64,000 nt of DNA from Auricularia sp. M13 (lineage: Eukaryota > Basidiomycota > Agaricomycetes > Auriculariales > Auriculariaceae): contig CM073195.1 of assembly GCA_037042915.1 (NCBI GenBank), positions 2,976,001 to 3,040,000 on the forward strand, read 5' to 3'. Positions 38,396 through 49,094 of this stretch are shown piece by piece; the first letter of the stretch is position 1; each line of letters begins with the position of its first letter. A program made the translations under genes and the position numbers. The notes under the pieces are model-generated. The model was not told the DNA's origin. It worked only from the letters and a program-made list of their open reading frames with translations, and did no database searches.

Positions 38396-39789
38396 ATGAC
38401 TGCGTCGCTCAACGAAGATATCCTGGCGCACTTGGTTGACCTGCTGTATTATGACGAGCAGCAAGGGCGACCGGACCACCGCACTCTTGCAAGGCTCTGC
38501 CTCGTCAACCGTACCGTCCGCCATATAGCCCAAAAGCTGCTCTACATGTGGATCTATCTGCCTACAGACCGCGCAGCGCGGGTATTTCTGACTAGTTGTG
38601 CTCGGCGTCCACTGCTTGGACAAGCAGTCCATGTCGTCCAGCTGGATCTGCTCACAAAACCGAACTATGGTCTTCAGATGACAGGCGTTCTGCCAAAACG
38701 CTTTCCCAGCGTGCTCTACTGCTGCCCCAATGTGCGTCTGCTGATCGTCAACGCCCCCGCAATGTTGCCCGCAGTGGTGATGTACGACGTCGCGGCGACA
38801 CCCGCGGCGCGTCAGTTGCGCGCTCTGCACCTGTCGTCGTATAGGAACGATGTCGTTCACCAGCTTCTCGGGGCGTTTCCGCTGGTTGATAGACTGAACC
38901 TGGAGCTGGAGCATGTCGACACGGAGTACAGGATGCTGCCCAGCGGATGGCCTTTCCGCGAGGTCTGCGTGACAATCCATTGGGGAACGCCCCCGTACGT
39001 CTGCGCGGCGTTCATGCTGCCCGCGTGGGAGCCGCCCGCGCTCACCGAGGTGTTCTCCCTGCGGCACGGCTTTCAATATTGGGTGCTCAACGGGTACCCC
39101 GGGCCGTCTGCGACTCTGCGGTCTCTGGGCTTGGACGCATGGGACAACGCCGTGGCGGCTTTCGCGGCGTCGTGTCCGAACCTCGTCGAGCTCAAGTTGT
39201 GGCATCCGTTGGGCATAGCGCGCGAGACTGGACGCTTGATCCACACGCTCCCCGAGACTCTCGAACATCTTGTCTATCCTGCGCGCGGCGAGGTCGACCC
39301 GTCCGTCACGCAGGGCGCGCCATATGATGTCCGCGAGCTGGCGGCCCTTGCGCTGCGCTTGCCCCGTCTCAGCGTCATATCCGCCTACGACGTCCCCGGA
39401 AGAGAGGAAAACCCGTACGGCTCGCCACACTCTAGTGCGTGGGCGGAGGCTCTTCCTAGGTATGCGCGTGGGGCGGGTCTGCGCTTCAGGCATTTTGATA
39501 GCGTGCACAAAGCCATCAACGTAAGTTGTCAGTTTTGCCTGCTGTCCAGTGACTTCGTGACTGAAGCCTACTTATTGCTCAGTCGGGTCTTACTCTCGAG
39601 TACGACGTTTTCCCGCCTCGTACTATCCGCGAGCAACTGGTCGCCCTTCCTACACCTACATTCACAGAATCGGAGGATGTTGGCGCAGATTCTCGTGCTT
39701 CAAACTCGCGTATGGGCCTATTTCGCCCGTTGCTTCGGATAGTCGACTCGGTCTGCAGTAGACTGGCAAGGGCTCACCCGCCTGAGTGA
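38396..39789 (+). CDS. F-box/LRR-like protein
   Basis: Two exons (38396-39520, 39583-39789) encode 443 residues. The N-terminus MTASLNEDILAHLVDLLYYD, then TLARLCLVNRTVRHIAQKLL, is a divergent F-box of the basidiomycete type. The body has LRR-like strands (QLRALHLSSYRNDVVHQLL, LVDRLNLELEHVDTEYRML, NLVELKLWHPLGI) without strict repeats. The open frame extends upstream to 38231, but the ATG at 38396 matches where F-box proteins begin. The substrate is unknown. It is not a close copy of the 7.7-kb F-box gene. Confidence 0.8.
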
Positions 39790-40614
39790 GCGTACATATT
39801 CTCAGCATATGTTGCAATTCAGTCAGAGGCAAGGGCGCGCGCTGCGTGCAGACAGCTGATCGTTCACTGTACCTGCGAGTTCTGAATAGGTTGCGGATAT
39901 CTCAAGAGGAGTAGGGATTTAGATCGCCGTCTGTGGTAATCTTGGAAAACACCTACAATACTTGCTCATGTAAAGATATTTGCACCATTTTCCATCCCAA
40001 AAATCGAGTTCGAAGAACGCAAATCAAGACGCCTGCCGGCGACGTCCGACCGGCCGTCGCTAACTCTTACCTTGACCACATCGACTCGCCATGGTCCGAC
40101 GTCCTCATCTGGGCTCAGTACCTTGTGCGGTAATGTCACAGGGATTACGGCCGGGGATCTTGGAGCTCTGTGCCACAACATACGGATCGGTCGCCGTTGA
40201 GCTCCGTTGAGAGATAATTGAGCGCCTGTCCTTGGTCCTTGAATCGACATGCGCCGCTTACTGTATGCGCCACCTATAACACATGGACATTTCTGCCTCA
40301 TGGAGCCTTGCAGCTGATTCTTTCGATTTGTTCGTCCTGTCGTCAATGTGGACATGTGTAGGCGGGTCCTAGTCTTTGACCATTTTCACCATGGCCCGGG
40401 AGCCTCAGAAAACTCGTTGCCTCGCAGCATCCCGCGTCATACATGTGTTGACGTGCAAGGCTGTCGATGAAGCTGTGGCGCACTCCCCTCGGCGTTTCCA
40501 ACCATCTACACAATGCACAGCGTCAGGGTGTGGTTCGCCGCCCAGGCAAGCTATCCATTGAACTGGTCTGTATCGCAAATCCAGGTACCAGCTCCTCAGT
40601 GTACCTGGGTGCAC
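39790..40614. other. Intergenic, nothing recognised
   Basis: About 0.8 kb between two plus-strand genes. No supported coding sequence or RNA. Confidence 0.55.
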
Positions 40615-42450
40615 ATGCTATCCCTCGTGGTCATCGCTCTGTCCACTACGCTGCCAGTGCTCTGTGCTGCGGCTTCGAGCTCGTATGACTTCGCGCGTAG
40701 CCATTGGCCTTCCGTACGGCACGTCCTCTTATGCACTACTCAGATCATTATTGGAGGAGGGACAGCAGGCGTCGCACTGTCCGTACGACTCTCCGAACTG
40801 CTTCCTAGGCACACGATCCTCGTTCTGGAGGCTGGATCTGCTGCGCCCAACGAACCTGGCATCAACGTCCCCGGTCTGAAAGGCTCGACGTTCGGCACAC
40901 GATACGATTGGAACTTCACCACGGTGGCCCAGCCATTCGCCGACAACCGCCTTATTCCACATTTCCGCGGCAAGGTGCTCGGTGGTAGCAGTGCGCTCAA
41001 TTCCATGGCGTGGAACCATGGGTCGGTTCCGGAGTACGACGCCTGGAGTGACCCGGAATTCGGTGGTCATGACTCTGGTTGGGACTTCCAGCACTTCTAC
41101 CCTTCGATGCAACGCGCGGAGAACTACACGCGCTCTACCAACCCAGGCATCTACGGTGGGGATGGAGATGGGCACGGTGGACCCATTCAAACCATTGTCA
41201 ACCCCACCTACCCCCCTCAGGAGGCTGCAATCATTCCGACGCTTGTCAATCTTGGGCTGCCCAGGAATATCAACTCCTTGAATGGGAAGCCAATAGGCGC
41301 GGCCCGCCAGCCCAACAATGTCAGAGCGAGCAACTGGACGAGGAGCTACAGCACATCATACCTCCCACTCCGAGGCCCGAACTTGCACGTTTCGACGAAC
41401 GCCCGTGTGTCCAAGATCAACTTCAAGCCGGGAAGTTTGTTGGTGGCCACTGGCGTCACATTGGAGGATGGCACAGTGCTCGCGGCCAAGAAGGAAGTTA
41501 TCCTGTGTGCGGGATCATTCCAGTCACCGCAGGTGCTGGAATGGTCCGGCATTGGCAACAAGACTGTCCTCAGCGCCGCTGGCATCGAGACGCTGCTCGA
41601 CCTTCCCGGCGTTGGCGAGCATTTGCAGGACCACATTCGCGTCATGAATGTGTACCAACTCAAGCCCAACTTCACGTCTCTGGACCAGCTGATCTACAAT
41701 GCGACTTTTGCTGCACAGCAACTCTCGTTGTATCATGCTGGTGTGCGGGGCGGCGCTTACGACTTCCTTAGCGGCACTTTCGCATTCCTCAAGTGGTCGC
41801 AGGCCGGTGTCGATATCGGCTCCCCCGCGGCGTCGGCGATAGATTCGCCCATCGACCAGAAGAAGCTTGCATATCTCGAAGACCCCCTAGTCCCCGACCT
41901 CGAGCTGTACTACAACGACGGCTACGCTGGCGGAAACACGTACCCACCGCCGGGCAGCCCGCGCTTCGGCCAGAACTTCATCACGCTGAACGCCGCGATC
42001 ATGCACTCGTTCGCATTGGGCAGCGTGCACGTCGACCCCTCCAACCCGCGCGGCGCCCCGCTGATCGACCCTCGCTACCTCAGCAACTCGCACGACCTCG
42101 CAGCCGTCGGCGCTGCGCTGCAGTATCTGCGCAAGGTCTCGCAGACGGCGCCGATGAAGGATCTCTTGGTCGAAGAGCTCGAGCCGGGCGACTCTGTGCA
42201 GACCCCGGAGCAGTGGAGGGCATATGCGCGGTCTGTCGTTGGCAGCGTGCAGCACCCGACGAGCACGTGCGCAATGATGGCTCGCGCAAAGGGCGGCGTT
42301 GTGGACTCAAGCCTCGTAGTGCACGGGACGAAGAACCTGCGCGTCGTAGACGCCAGCATCATCCCAGTACAAATTTCGGCACACATCCAAACTGCCGTGT
42401 ATGGTATTGCAGAAATGGCCGCAGTCCGTATTGCGCGAAGTTATGCATGA
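40615..42450 (+). CDS. Secreted GMC (glucose-methanol-choline) flavin oxidoreductase
   Basis: The start is followed by a signal peptide (MLSLVVIALSTTLPVLCAAA). The ADP-binding motif is IIIGGGTAGVALSVRLSE, then VLEAGS; the GMC signature is GKVLGGSSALNSMAWNHG and the second is ILCAGSFQSPQVLEWSGIG. The C-terminal catalytic part has GSVQHPTSTCAM and VPVQ-type ISAHIQTAVYGIAE, carrying the two conserved catalytic histidines. This architecture is that of aryl-alcohol oxidase and related H2O2-producing oxidases of wood-decay fungi; the alcohol substrate cannot be read from sequence. A 51-bp in-frame segment (40693-40743) between SSSYDF and IIIGGG looks like a GC-AG intron. With it removed the protein is 594 residues, normal for the family. 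Confidence 0.93.
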   Translation: MLSLVVIALSTTLPVLCAAASSSYDFARSHWPSVRHVLLCTTQIIIGGGTAGVALSVRLSELLPRHTILVLEAGSAAPNEPGINVPGLKGSTFGTRYDWNFTTVAQPFADNRLIPHFRGKVLGGSSALNSMAWNHGSVPEYDAWSDPEFGGHDSGWDFQHFYPSMQRAENYTRSTNPGIYGGDGDGHGGPIQTIVNPTYPPQEAAIIPTLVNLGLPRNINSLNGKPIGAARQPNNVRASNWTRSYSTSYLPLRGPNLHVSTNARVSKINFKPGSLLVATGVTLEDGTVLAAKKEVILCAGSFQSPQVLEWSGIGNKTVLSAAGIETLLDLPGVGEHLQDHIRVMNVYQLKPNFTSLDQLIYNATFAAQQLSLYHAGVRGGAYDFLSGTFAFLKWSQAGVDIGSPAASAIDSPIDQKKLAYLEDPLVPDLELYYNDGYAGGNTYPPPGSPRFGQNFITLNAAIMHSFALGSVHVDPSNPRGAPLIDPRYLSNSHDLAAVGAALQYLRKVSQTAPMKDLLVEELEPGDSVQTPEQWRAYARSVVGSVQHPTSTCAMMARAKGGVVDSSLVVHGTKNLRVVDASIIPVQISAHIQTAVYGIAEMAAVRIARSYA

Positions 42451-42811
42451 TTTTGAGACATATCCAAGAGTCTATTACCTACACAGGCGGCGTAGAAGCA
42501 ACGCTCGTACTCGAAAGAATCAGGGGATTGTTGTGCAACCGAGTGGATAGGAAACCCTGGCCTGAGCCTGCGGCGAGCATCTGACAAGTTGAACATCGGT
42601 ACCCACATTCGCCAACATCAAGTATATTGGGGAACCAGCGACTCGCACACCGTGCGAGAGGAGTGTGTATACGATACAACCAGGAAGATCAACAAATCGC
42701 GCGAAATAGCAGTTCAACTGTCCCAAATCGCATGACACGCACATCGTCAAGACATGATATCGAGCGGGTATCCGAGCACGCTCTTCATGAATAAGAAGCC
42801 TAACCACTAAA

Positions 42812-42854
42812 AGTAAGACAGAGAGGAGAGAGGAGAGGAGAGGAGAGTGGGGGG
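42812..42854. repeat. Purine (GA) microsatellite-like tract
   Basis: GAGAGGAGAGAGGAGAGGAG-type repeats followed by a run of G lie between the convergent GMC and GH17 genes. Confidence 0.7.
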
Positions 42855-42968
42855 TAACGGATGGAGGAGGCATCCCGGCAGGGGGGAGGCTGCCAGGTTC
42901 AACGTAACAACGCGTGATCCAGAATAATGAAGCCCAAAAAGAAAGACACTGGTGATAGCGCATGCTTT

Positions 42969-44446
42969 TTAGCAGTGCGACCGCGCGTTGAAGTTGAACT
43001 TGGGCTTTCCGCCCTTGACGATACCCCAGCCGGGCAGGCCCTGGTCTTCCCAGACTGCAAGGGGCAAACAAGTGTCAGAGGAGGCGCCGAACAAGACATA
43101 AGCAAGACCATACCGTGAGCGAACCAAGCAACGCCGCCCTTAGCACCCTTTTTGAAGGTGGAGCACTGGTCATCGAGCAGGTCGAAGTACGCCTTCTCGG
43201 ACGACTGGCTGGCGACGGCGCTCTTGGCGTTGGCCTTCCAGACGGCGTCAGTGGACGGCCAGCCAGTCTGGGTCATGATGAGCTTCTTGCTGGTCTTCTT
43301 CGCCAGGGTGTTCAAGTCGCCGTGAACGCGGTTAGCCGCGTTGGAACCGAACGAGGCATCACCCGCGAAGAAGGGCAGAACATCTGAATAGTTCGGGTGT
43401 CAGAAACCGTCGCCATTTGGTCCAGAAGCCACGCACTGAGCTCGACATGGTCAACAGCCTTGAGAACCTCAGGGTTCGAGGTGTACTGCTGGGCCATCTC
43501 GGAGGTGGACACCTCGATGCCGAACTTCTTGACCTGACCCTTGACCGAATTGATGGTCGAGACAAGGTTCGAGGCGGAGATGGCGTGGTCGTACAGCGGC
43601 TCGGAGCCGATCTGCGTTGTGGGCGAAAGATCAGCACTGTCATCTGGTGGCGATGCGAGGCGCCAAAGACATACCGCGATGTTGCGGATCACGTACGGCG
43701 CGAGCTTGTTGGACTAGACAGTCACGAGTGAGCACAAGATCGTCACAAGGGCGTAGACCCAAACTAACCTTGACCGTGTTGAGGAGACGGCTCATGCGGC
43801 CCTTGTAGCTGGAGTCGCCGTTGAAGCTGTGGTGATTATACGTGATCAGAGTGCTGCGTGTGGAAGGTGGAGCTGATGGACAGCGCATGCTCACCCGAAC
43901 CTAGAAAGAACGAGAAGACAAGTGAGTTTTCCGAACTCGACGCCAAGATCAGGCCTGGCCGACGCACCAGACAAGAGCGTAGATGCCGAGACCGGCATCG
44001 TACGCAGCCTCGACAAGGTCGTCGTTGAAGCTGGCCTTGTCGCAGGTGGCGTAGATGCGAACGTAACGGGCGCCGTAGTTGTTCTTCATCTGCTTGAAGG
44101 TCGAGGTCATGGCCGACTTGGACGGGCACGAGTCGACGGCGTAGGAGAAGCCCAGGAACGCGTACTCGGAGGAGCGCGAGCACCACCAGTCATCAAGGTC
44201 AAAGGAGGTGGGGGAATCCGGGGTCTTGAAGTCGGCGGAGGGGAAGCAGCCGCTGGGCTTGGGCTTGGAGGGGGCAGGTGCGGGGGTGGTATTGGGGGTC
44301 GGGACCGGGGCCACGTTGGCGGCGGGTTTGAGGCCCTTTGCGGCACACCGAGCGCGCTTCAAGCCAGCTGGGCGCGCTTGGTTTGCGGGGGCGGCAACGG
44401 CCAAGGCGGCAACGGCGAGAGCGACAAGGGACTTGGTGAACAGCAT
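42969..44446 (-). CDS. Secreted GH17-like glucanase-fold protein (copy 1)
   Basis: A signal peptide (MLFTKSLVALAVAALAVAAP) and a Pro/Lys-rich linker precede a TIM-barrel protein. Motifs: WWCSRSSEYAFLGFSYAVD, YGARYVRIYATCD, DAGLGIYALVW, FNGDSSYKGRM, IAIGSEPLYDHA (acid/base Glu in GSEP), VSTSEMAQQY, LIMTQTGWPSTDAVWK and LPGWGIVKGGKPKFNFNARS. This corresponds to GH17 beta-1,3-glucan-active enzymes of the fungal wall. The family's nucleophile motif E-[STA]-G-W-P here reads Q-T-G-W-P. About nine exons are inferred, ending at the TAA at 42969. It is a paralogue of the gene at 52969-54266. Confidence 0.88.
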
Positions 44447-45297
44447 CGTTAGAGAGTGGACGGGGCTGGGACGAATGAGTGGACGTGAGAGAGGGAGTGA
44501 GTGGACACCAGAGGTGGGCCCTGCGGCTGGTTGACGGAGAGAGGGAACAAGGGGTCGAACGCGTCCGGCCGTTGCCGCCCGTCCTTTTGTGTGGTCGGCA
44601 TTTGCTCATCTTGGCACCTGCCAGGGATTCCTCCGGTGAACACTCGGCGCCAGCCCACCGCCTCGCCGAACGGTGCGCAGCGCTCCAGCGCAGGGCGGTC
44701 GCCGCCTCGCTCGCACGTGCCAACCATGCTCAGACCGCACTGCAATCTGTCAGAAGTCCTCTCGCGCCTTCATCGAAGCGTTGCATACGCACTTTAGAAG
44801 ATAGGTACTAGGGTCCGTCCAAGTTGAGCTTGACAACGTTGATGACGAAGATCATCTCGGATCCGCGACAGTCTGTAGATCCCACTTGCCGCGTGGCGGG
44901 CGCCAGAAACGGCGAAGGCGGCTGCGCACGCGGAGAATGCCCTGAAAACAAAATCGATGAAGAAATTCGGACTGGGGCATCCAGATAGGCGACAAGGCAA
45001 AACCTGAACAAATGGTGCCGCAAACGGTCATCATAGTGAGCCCGTCGAAGAAAAGCCCAGGGACAGGAAGTAGCATTGTACGGCAGGCCAGCATCAAGCG
45101 CAGCTCAGTCATCCCCAATGGATATGCCGTATAAAAATTGTGCAGGGCCGTGGTGCCAGCAATGATGCGTTCGTGTCAACGACTCAACACGCCTCCATGA
45201 CGCAGAATCTGCTTGCTGCTCCATAATGAGGAATATTCCGAGCGAACTGAACGAATTGACCTATCCGAATGAAGCGCTTGTAGTGCCTGGAAGGGTT
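44447..45297. other. Intergenic with unresolved minus-strand fragments
   Basis: It contains GH17 upstream sequence and, at about 45180-44852 (minus), a readable stretch TTALHNFYTAYPLGMTELRL followed by a hydrophobic segment. No start, splice partners or domain were established. It may be part of an unrecognised membrane-protein gene or chance. Confidence 0.3.
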
Positions 45298-45819
45298 TTA
45301 CCAGGCGTCAATGTCAGAGCGTCGACGATACTTGAGTTGACGGCCAGTCCGCGAATGGCCTAAACCAAGCTGAGACTCAGGCGCTCTAGTAAACAAGAGG
45401 GCAAAGCTGCTGTCATTCCCGCGCATACATAAAAGTCGGTCGTGATGGGCCTGTGACCACTTGAAGTGACTTCCAGAGAGATCCAAAGTCGCGCCCCTGG
45501 CAAAACAACATGGTGCATGACCATCCCATGAAGCTCGGAAGCACAGATATTCCAGAGGTGGTCGAGTCACAGAGATAGACCACGACCCAAGTTGACCCTG
45601 GATGTCGACCAGACGTATGCAAATCGAATGGCCGTCCGTGTGATCCAGTTGGAGTTTCGAGTTATGAATATTAAGACCAACACACAGTGAAATGTAGTCC
45701 ATCGCTGCCAGAGCACAAGCCTCAGCATTTATTGATATGCGGGAAGGAGGATGACTGAAGCCGACGACGGTCAGAGAGAGCAAGCGAGGTCTGTCGGAGC
45801 TCGAATCCGCGTCGCTCAT
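45298..45819 (-). CDS. Hypothetical protein, start codon overlapping that of ELP5
   Basis: An intronless frame of 173 codons begins MSDADSSSDRPRLLSLTVVG and ends RRRSDIDAW. No domain was recognised; the sequence has five cysteines and mixed hydrophobic/polar strands. Its ATG is on the opposite strand of the same CATG palindrome that holds the ELP5 start. The frame stays open a further 320 bp upstream across ELP5 exon 1, so part of its openness may come from antisense bias. It should be treated as tentative. Confidence 0.35.
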   Translation of the reverse strand: MSDADSSSDRPRLLSLTVVGFSHPPSRISINAEACALAAMDYISLCVGLNIHNSKLQLDHTDGHSICIRLVDIQGQLGSWSISVTRPPLEYLCFRASWDGHAPCCFARGATLDLSGSHFKWSQAHHDRLLCMRGNDSSFALLFTRAPESQLGLGHSRTGRQLKYRRRSDIDAW

Positions 45820-46937
45820 GACGCTCCTTCTTCCCACGACTCTTAGCGGCACAGACGCGCTAAAGTGCCCTCTGCTCCTCATACAACACGATCTGTCCCA
45901 ATCGCCTTTCCCTCTATTAAGGCATATAATTCGCGATTCTGCTGGCGCTGTGGTCCTCGTTAGGGCATTGTACCCAGCATCTGCTTTCGTAGACTCGGCC
46001 AATGACCGCGTCGTAGACATTAGCAGCTTGGAATGCACGTCTGACTGGATGGAAAACTCGCACGTCGATGTGCACAAGCGATGTATAGACGCGATTACTA
46101 CAGGTGCGACGTTTTCCATCGACTCGGGCGTGTTGCGCAATGCTCATAATGCCAGGTCCGACTGGACCCCTGACTGTGGTAATTGACTCAATCGACACCA
46201 TATCTGAGGACTTGGGCTCTCCTGCACGTGCTACTCAATTCGTGCGCGACATTTTGGCGACCTTGAAGTCACGTCCGAGCCCAACACGCCTTGTCCTGCT
46301 ACTCCTTGCGCCATCTCGCATGGCCCCCCACCTTGCCTCATTTCACCCCCGAATAGAGCTGCGCTTGCACATTCCAGCACTCCTTGGCCACATTGAACGC
46401 GAGCTTTTGACGCCTCCGAGTAATCCCCGGTTTTGGACACTTATCTCTCCTCTCGCTGCTCGACGCGAAGGGGAAAAACTGGCGCTCGGGAAACCGAACG
46501 TGCACGGAGAAGTTGTAGTAGAGGTCGTCTGCCCCTCAAGGCGCGGAGTCTTGCGTACGGTTGAATTATGGCACGACGGGCGCGCGCGGCAGGTCGAGAC
46601 GGTCGACAAAGTAGTAGTCGCAAAGGTATTTGACTAGGCTGACTACTTGGCGCCCCTCTCTGACTCTTTCTCAAGGAAGCTCAGGATTCTCAGATCGTCG
46701 GCGGGTTATCGTTTAATCTGTCCCTAACTGAGGAGCAGCAGTCCGCGCGGTCGCGAGTCAATTTGCCCTACGCTCACACCTGTACGCCTGGTTGATCACT
46801 TGCATGATTGATGGACTAACGGCGCTGCAATGGATGCAGCTCAATCTCCGTCCACTCATGTCGGGGAAATTATCTACGACCCTGACTCGGCTGACGACTT
46901 CGACGAAGAGGACCCCGATGATGACCTGGATCTCTGA
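45818..46937 (+). CDS. ELP5: Elongator complex subunit 5
   Basis: Four exons (45818-46103, 46156-46625, 46676-46781, 46840-46937) give 319 residues with all phases consistent. ELP5 belongs to the Elp4-5-6 RecA-like ring of Elongator, which is needed for wobble-uridine modification of tRNA. Visible family features are an N-terminal CPLLLIQHDLSQSPFPLLRH, the RecA-fold strand PTGPLTVVIDSIDTISEDL, and DIAL-type helices. The most diagnostic is the C-terminal GGLSFNLSLTEEQQSARSRV followed by IIYDPDSADDFDEEDPDDD. The acidic tail and YDPDSADD motif are the best-conserved signature of the family. Confidence 0.93.
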
Positions 46938-47448
46938 ACGCGAAGGTATCATATTCTAGGTCCTTTGCGATTCTGTTATGACTTTTATTTTTTACTCATC
47001 CTCCGGTTTAGCACGCCCGGTCAAGCTCTTGATGCCCGAGTCGCCCGCTTCCAGATTATCCTTCCACACCTTAGTCCTTCAAATTTCTAGCGATGTCCTG
47101 CGTACCATTTGACTCTCCCGCGATACGCCTGGTGGACATCTCCGACGTGTCTCTCTAGTATCGCGGGGCGCATTGTCGATTCAGCAGCCTCGAGGAGGTG
47201 AGGTGGAGCTGATTTTCCGCCGAGCATTGTGCAGACTGCCGTACGATCACTTTGCGGTGGGATTCAAAATAGCATGCAAGTCTGATCGTGCGCGATTCGT
47301 TGTGAGAGGAGCAGCGCCGGATGCAGCACATCCGCACTCTCTTGCCGCTATCTCGATCGAGCTCCCTCCCCCCGCCGAACTGTTAAACGATCATGTCCTC
47401 GTCGTCCCACCCGCTCCGCTTTCGCCCACCCCCCACCACACCGTTACG
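46938..47448. other. Intergenic, DUF6533 gene upstream region
   Basis: About 0.5 kb with a pyrimidine-rich stretch just before the ATG at 47449. No other feature seen. Confidence 0.5.
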
Positions 47449-48982
47449 ATGTCCCTCGACCCTACGTCTCTCGACCCGGCGCAGTTAGAACACTTTCGGT
47501 CCGTTGTGACAAGTGCGGTTTATATGATGTGAGTCTCGCGTTTGGCTGTGTATCTTTGAAGCAGGCTGGATATTTACAACTTTGGTAGTTCCGTCTGGAA
47601 ACGATATTATCTCGCTGGCATGACCCTCCTGTTCTTCGACTGGAGTGTGTACCTACTCCTGCCTGCGATCCGCGCCGCTGACACGTTTGGGCGCAGTCAT
47701 AACGCTCAATCTTGAAATCGAGCGGATATGGAAGTCTCGTTCATGGTCTCTCTGGGCCATGTGGCTCGCGGTATGTCGGCTTCGCTTACTAGATGGCGCT
47801 GAACGAAATGCACTCTAGATTAGATACTTTCCGCTCATATCAGGGCCCCTCGTTGGATTGTGTGCGCCTCTCACTTTGCGTCGCACTAGTCGGTTGCTCA
47901 CAGCGTCTCCAGACGTTTTCGGGGAGTGGTCAGAAGAAGTGAGTGTGTGCCATTTTTATAATTTGACGTTACTGACGTTCCATAAGACGTGCGTTCCGGC
48001 GTGGGGTACGCTCATTATGCTGATAGATCTCCAGCTGCCGGCGATACTCTTCGTTTCCGAGCGCTGTCATCCTTGTCTATGTCTGCATCACGCACATAGC
48101 CTTCACAGCGCGAACCTACGCGCTGTACGCCCGGGACCGTCGGGTCTTGGCTGCACTCGTTTCCCTCCTCACCGTTGAAATCTCCATATTCACATGGGGG
48201 CTGGCCACCGAGAACTACACCGGCGACATTGGACTGTTGTCCACGTTCCCTGGATGCACCCCATCCGTCATTGTGGGCAAGAGCGGCCTCGGCGTCTGGG
48301 CTATGGCGTTCGGATTTGACGTAGCAGTAATGGGCCTCACCCTGTACAAGAGTATCCGATATTGGCTCCAGCATGAGAGAAGTAACGTATTAAATGTCCT
48401 CCTACGAGATGGTTCGTCTACATTTCTTAATTGGTCGCAAATACTAACGCGCCGCTCAGGTGTTGCCTACTTTGCGTGCGTGTCTACGAGCCTTGCGAAC
48501 CCAAACGCTCAAATCCGTTTAAAGTGTCATATTTACTTTCTACATCATCAACCTCGTTTACTACTTGGTGGGTCTACTCAACTATCCTTATTCTCCAATA
48601 CTGACATTGAGCTGTGAAGACGCAAGACTACCTGTGGAAACTGTTGCACACGACATTCGGCGGATTGTATGAGTTTATTCAATCGCCACAGATTGATGCT
48701 GACGTGCCTAGGTTGAGTGTCATATTTACGTCGCGCCTCATCATCAACCTCCGCGGCGTGTCATCTTCGCGAGCGCCGATTCCGTTGGATTCGAATTACA
48801 ACGGACGAGCCAACGGCCAACTACCACAAGGTCAAGCGTTTACTGCTTATGAATCCGTAATGGAAGACTTTATGAGCGCATTCCTCCAAGCGCGAGATGA
48901 GGAAGCATTTGCTACGCGTGGCACGAGAGACACTGTTACTTTTACGAAGGACGACGACGAGGTAGTGACGTTGGATGGTTAA
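47449..48982 (+). CDS. DUF6533-domain integral membrane protein
   Basis: The N-terminal DUF6533 motif is assembled over four small exons: SVWKRYYLAGMTLLFFDW, VITLNLEIERIWKSRSWSLW and IRYFPLISGP. This is the Y-Y-x-x-A...L-x-x-D...T-L-x-x-E-x-x-x-I-W pattern common in Basidiomycota. Further membrane segments follow (VEISIFTWGLA, WAMAFGFDVAVMGLTLY), then RSNVLNVLLRDGVAYFA, typical of the family's last loop. A cytosolic tail (MEDFMSAFLQARDEEAFATR) ends at 48982. Exon 1 is 80 nt; about eight introns are inferred. The molecular function of the family is unknown. It is one of many paralogues expected per genome. Confidence 0.85.
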
Positions 48983-49094
48983 TGTATATTACCGTGTTCC
49001 TCGAGTGGAATTTATCACGTAAACCGTATGCACGTGCCGTTTGTGAAAATTCTCTCAATCAAGCATGTCGCTCAAGCTTTGAGCAAGTCTTGAG

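Noticed and set aside
38339-39508. A 389-codon open frame on the minus strand
   Set aside because: Antisense shadow of the F-box gene at 38396-39789. The residue composition is Arg/His/Gln-rich without a domain.
40513-40614. Upstream in-frame extension of the GMC oxidoreductase
   Set aside because: It would bury the signal peptide behind 34 residues. The ATG at 40615 places the hydrophobic segment at the N-terminus as expected for a secreted enzyme.
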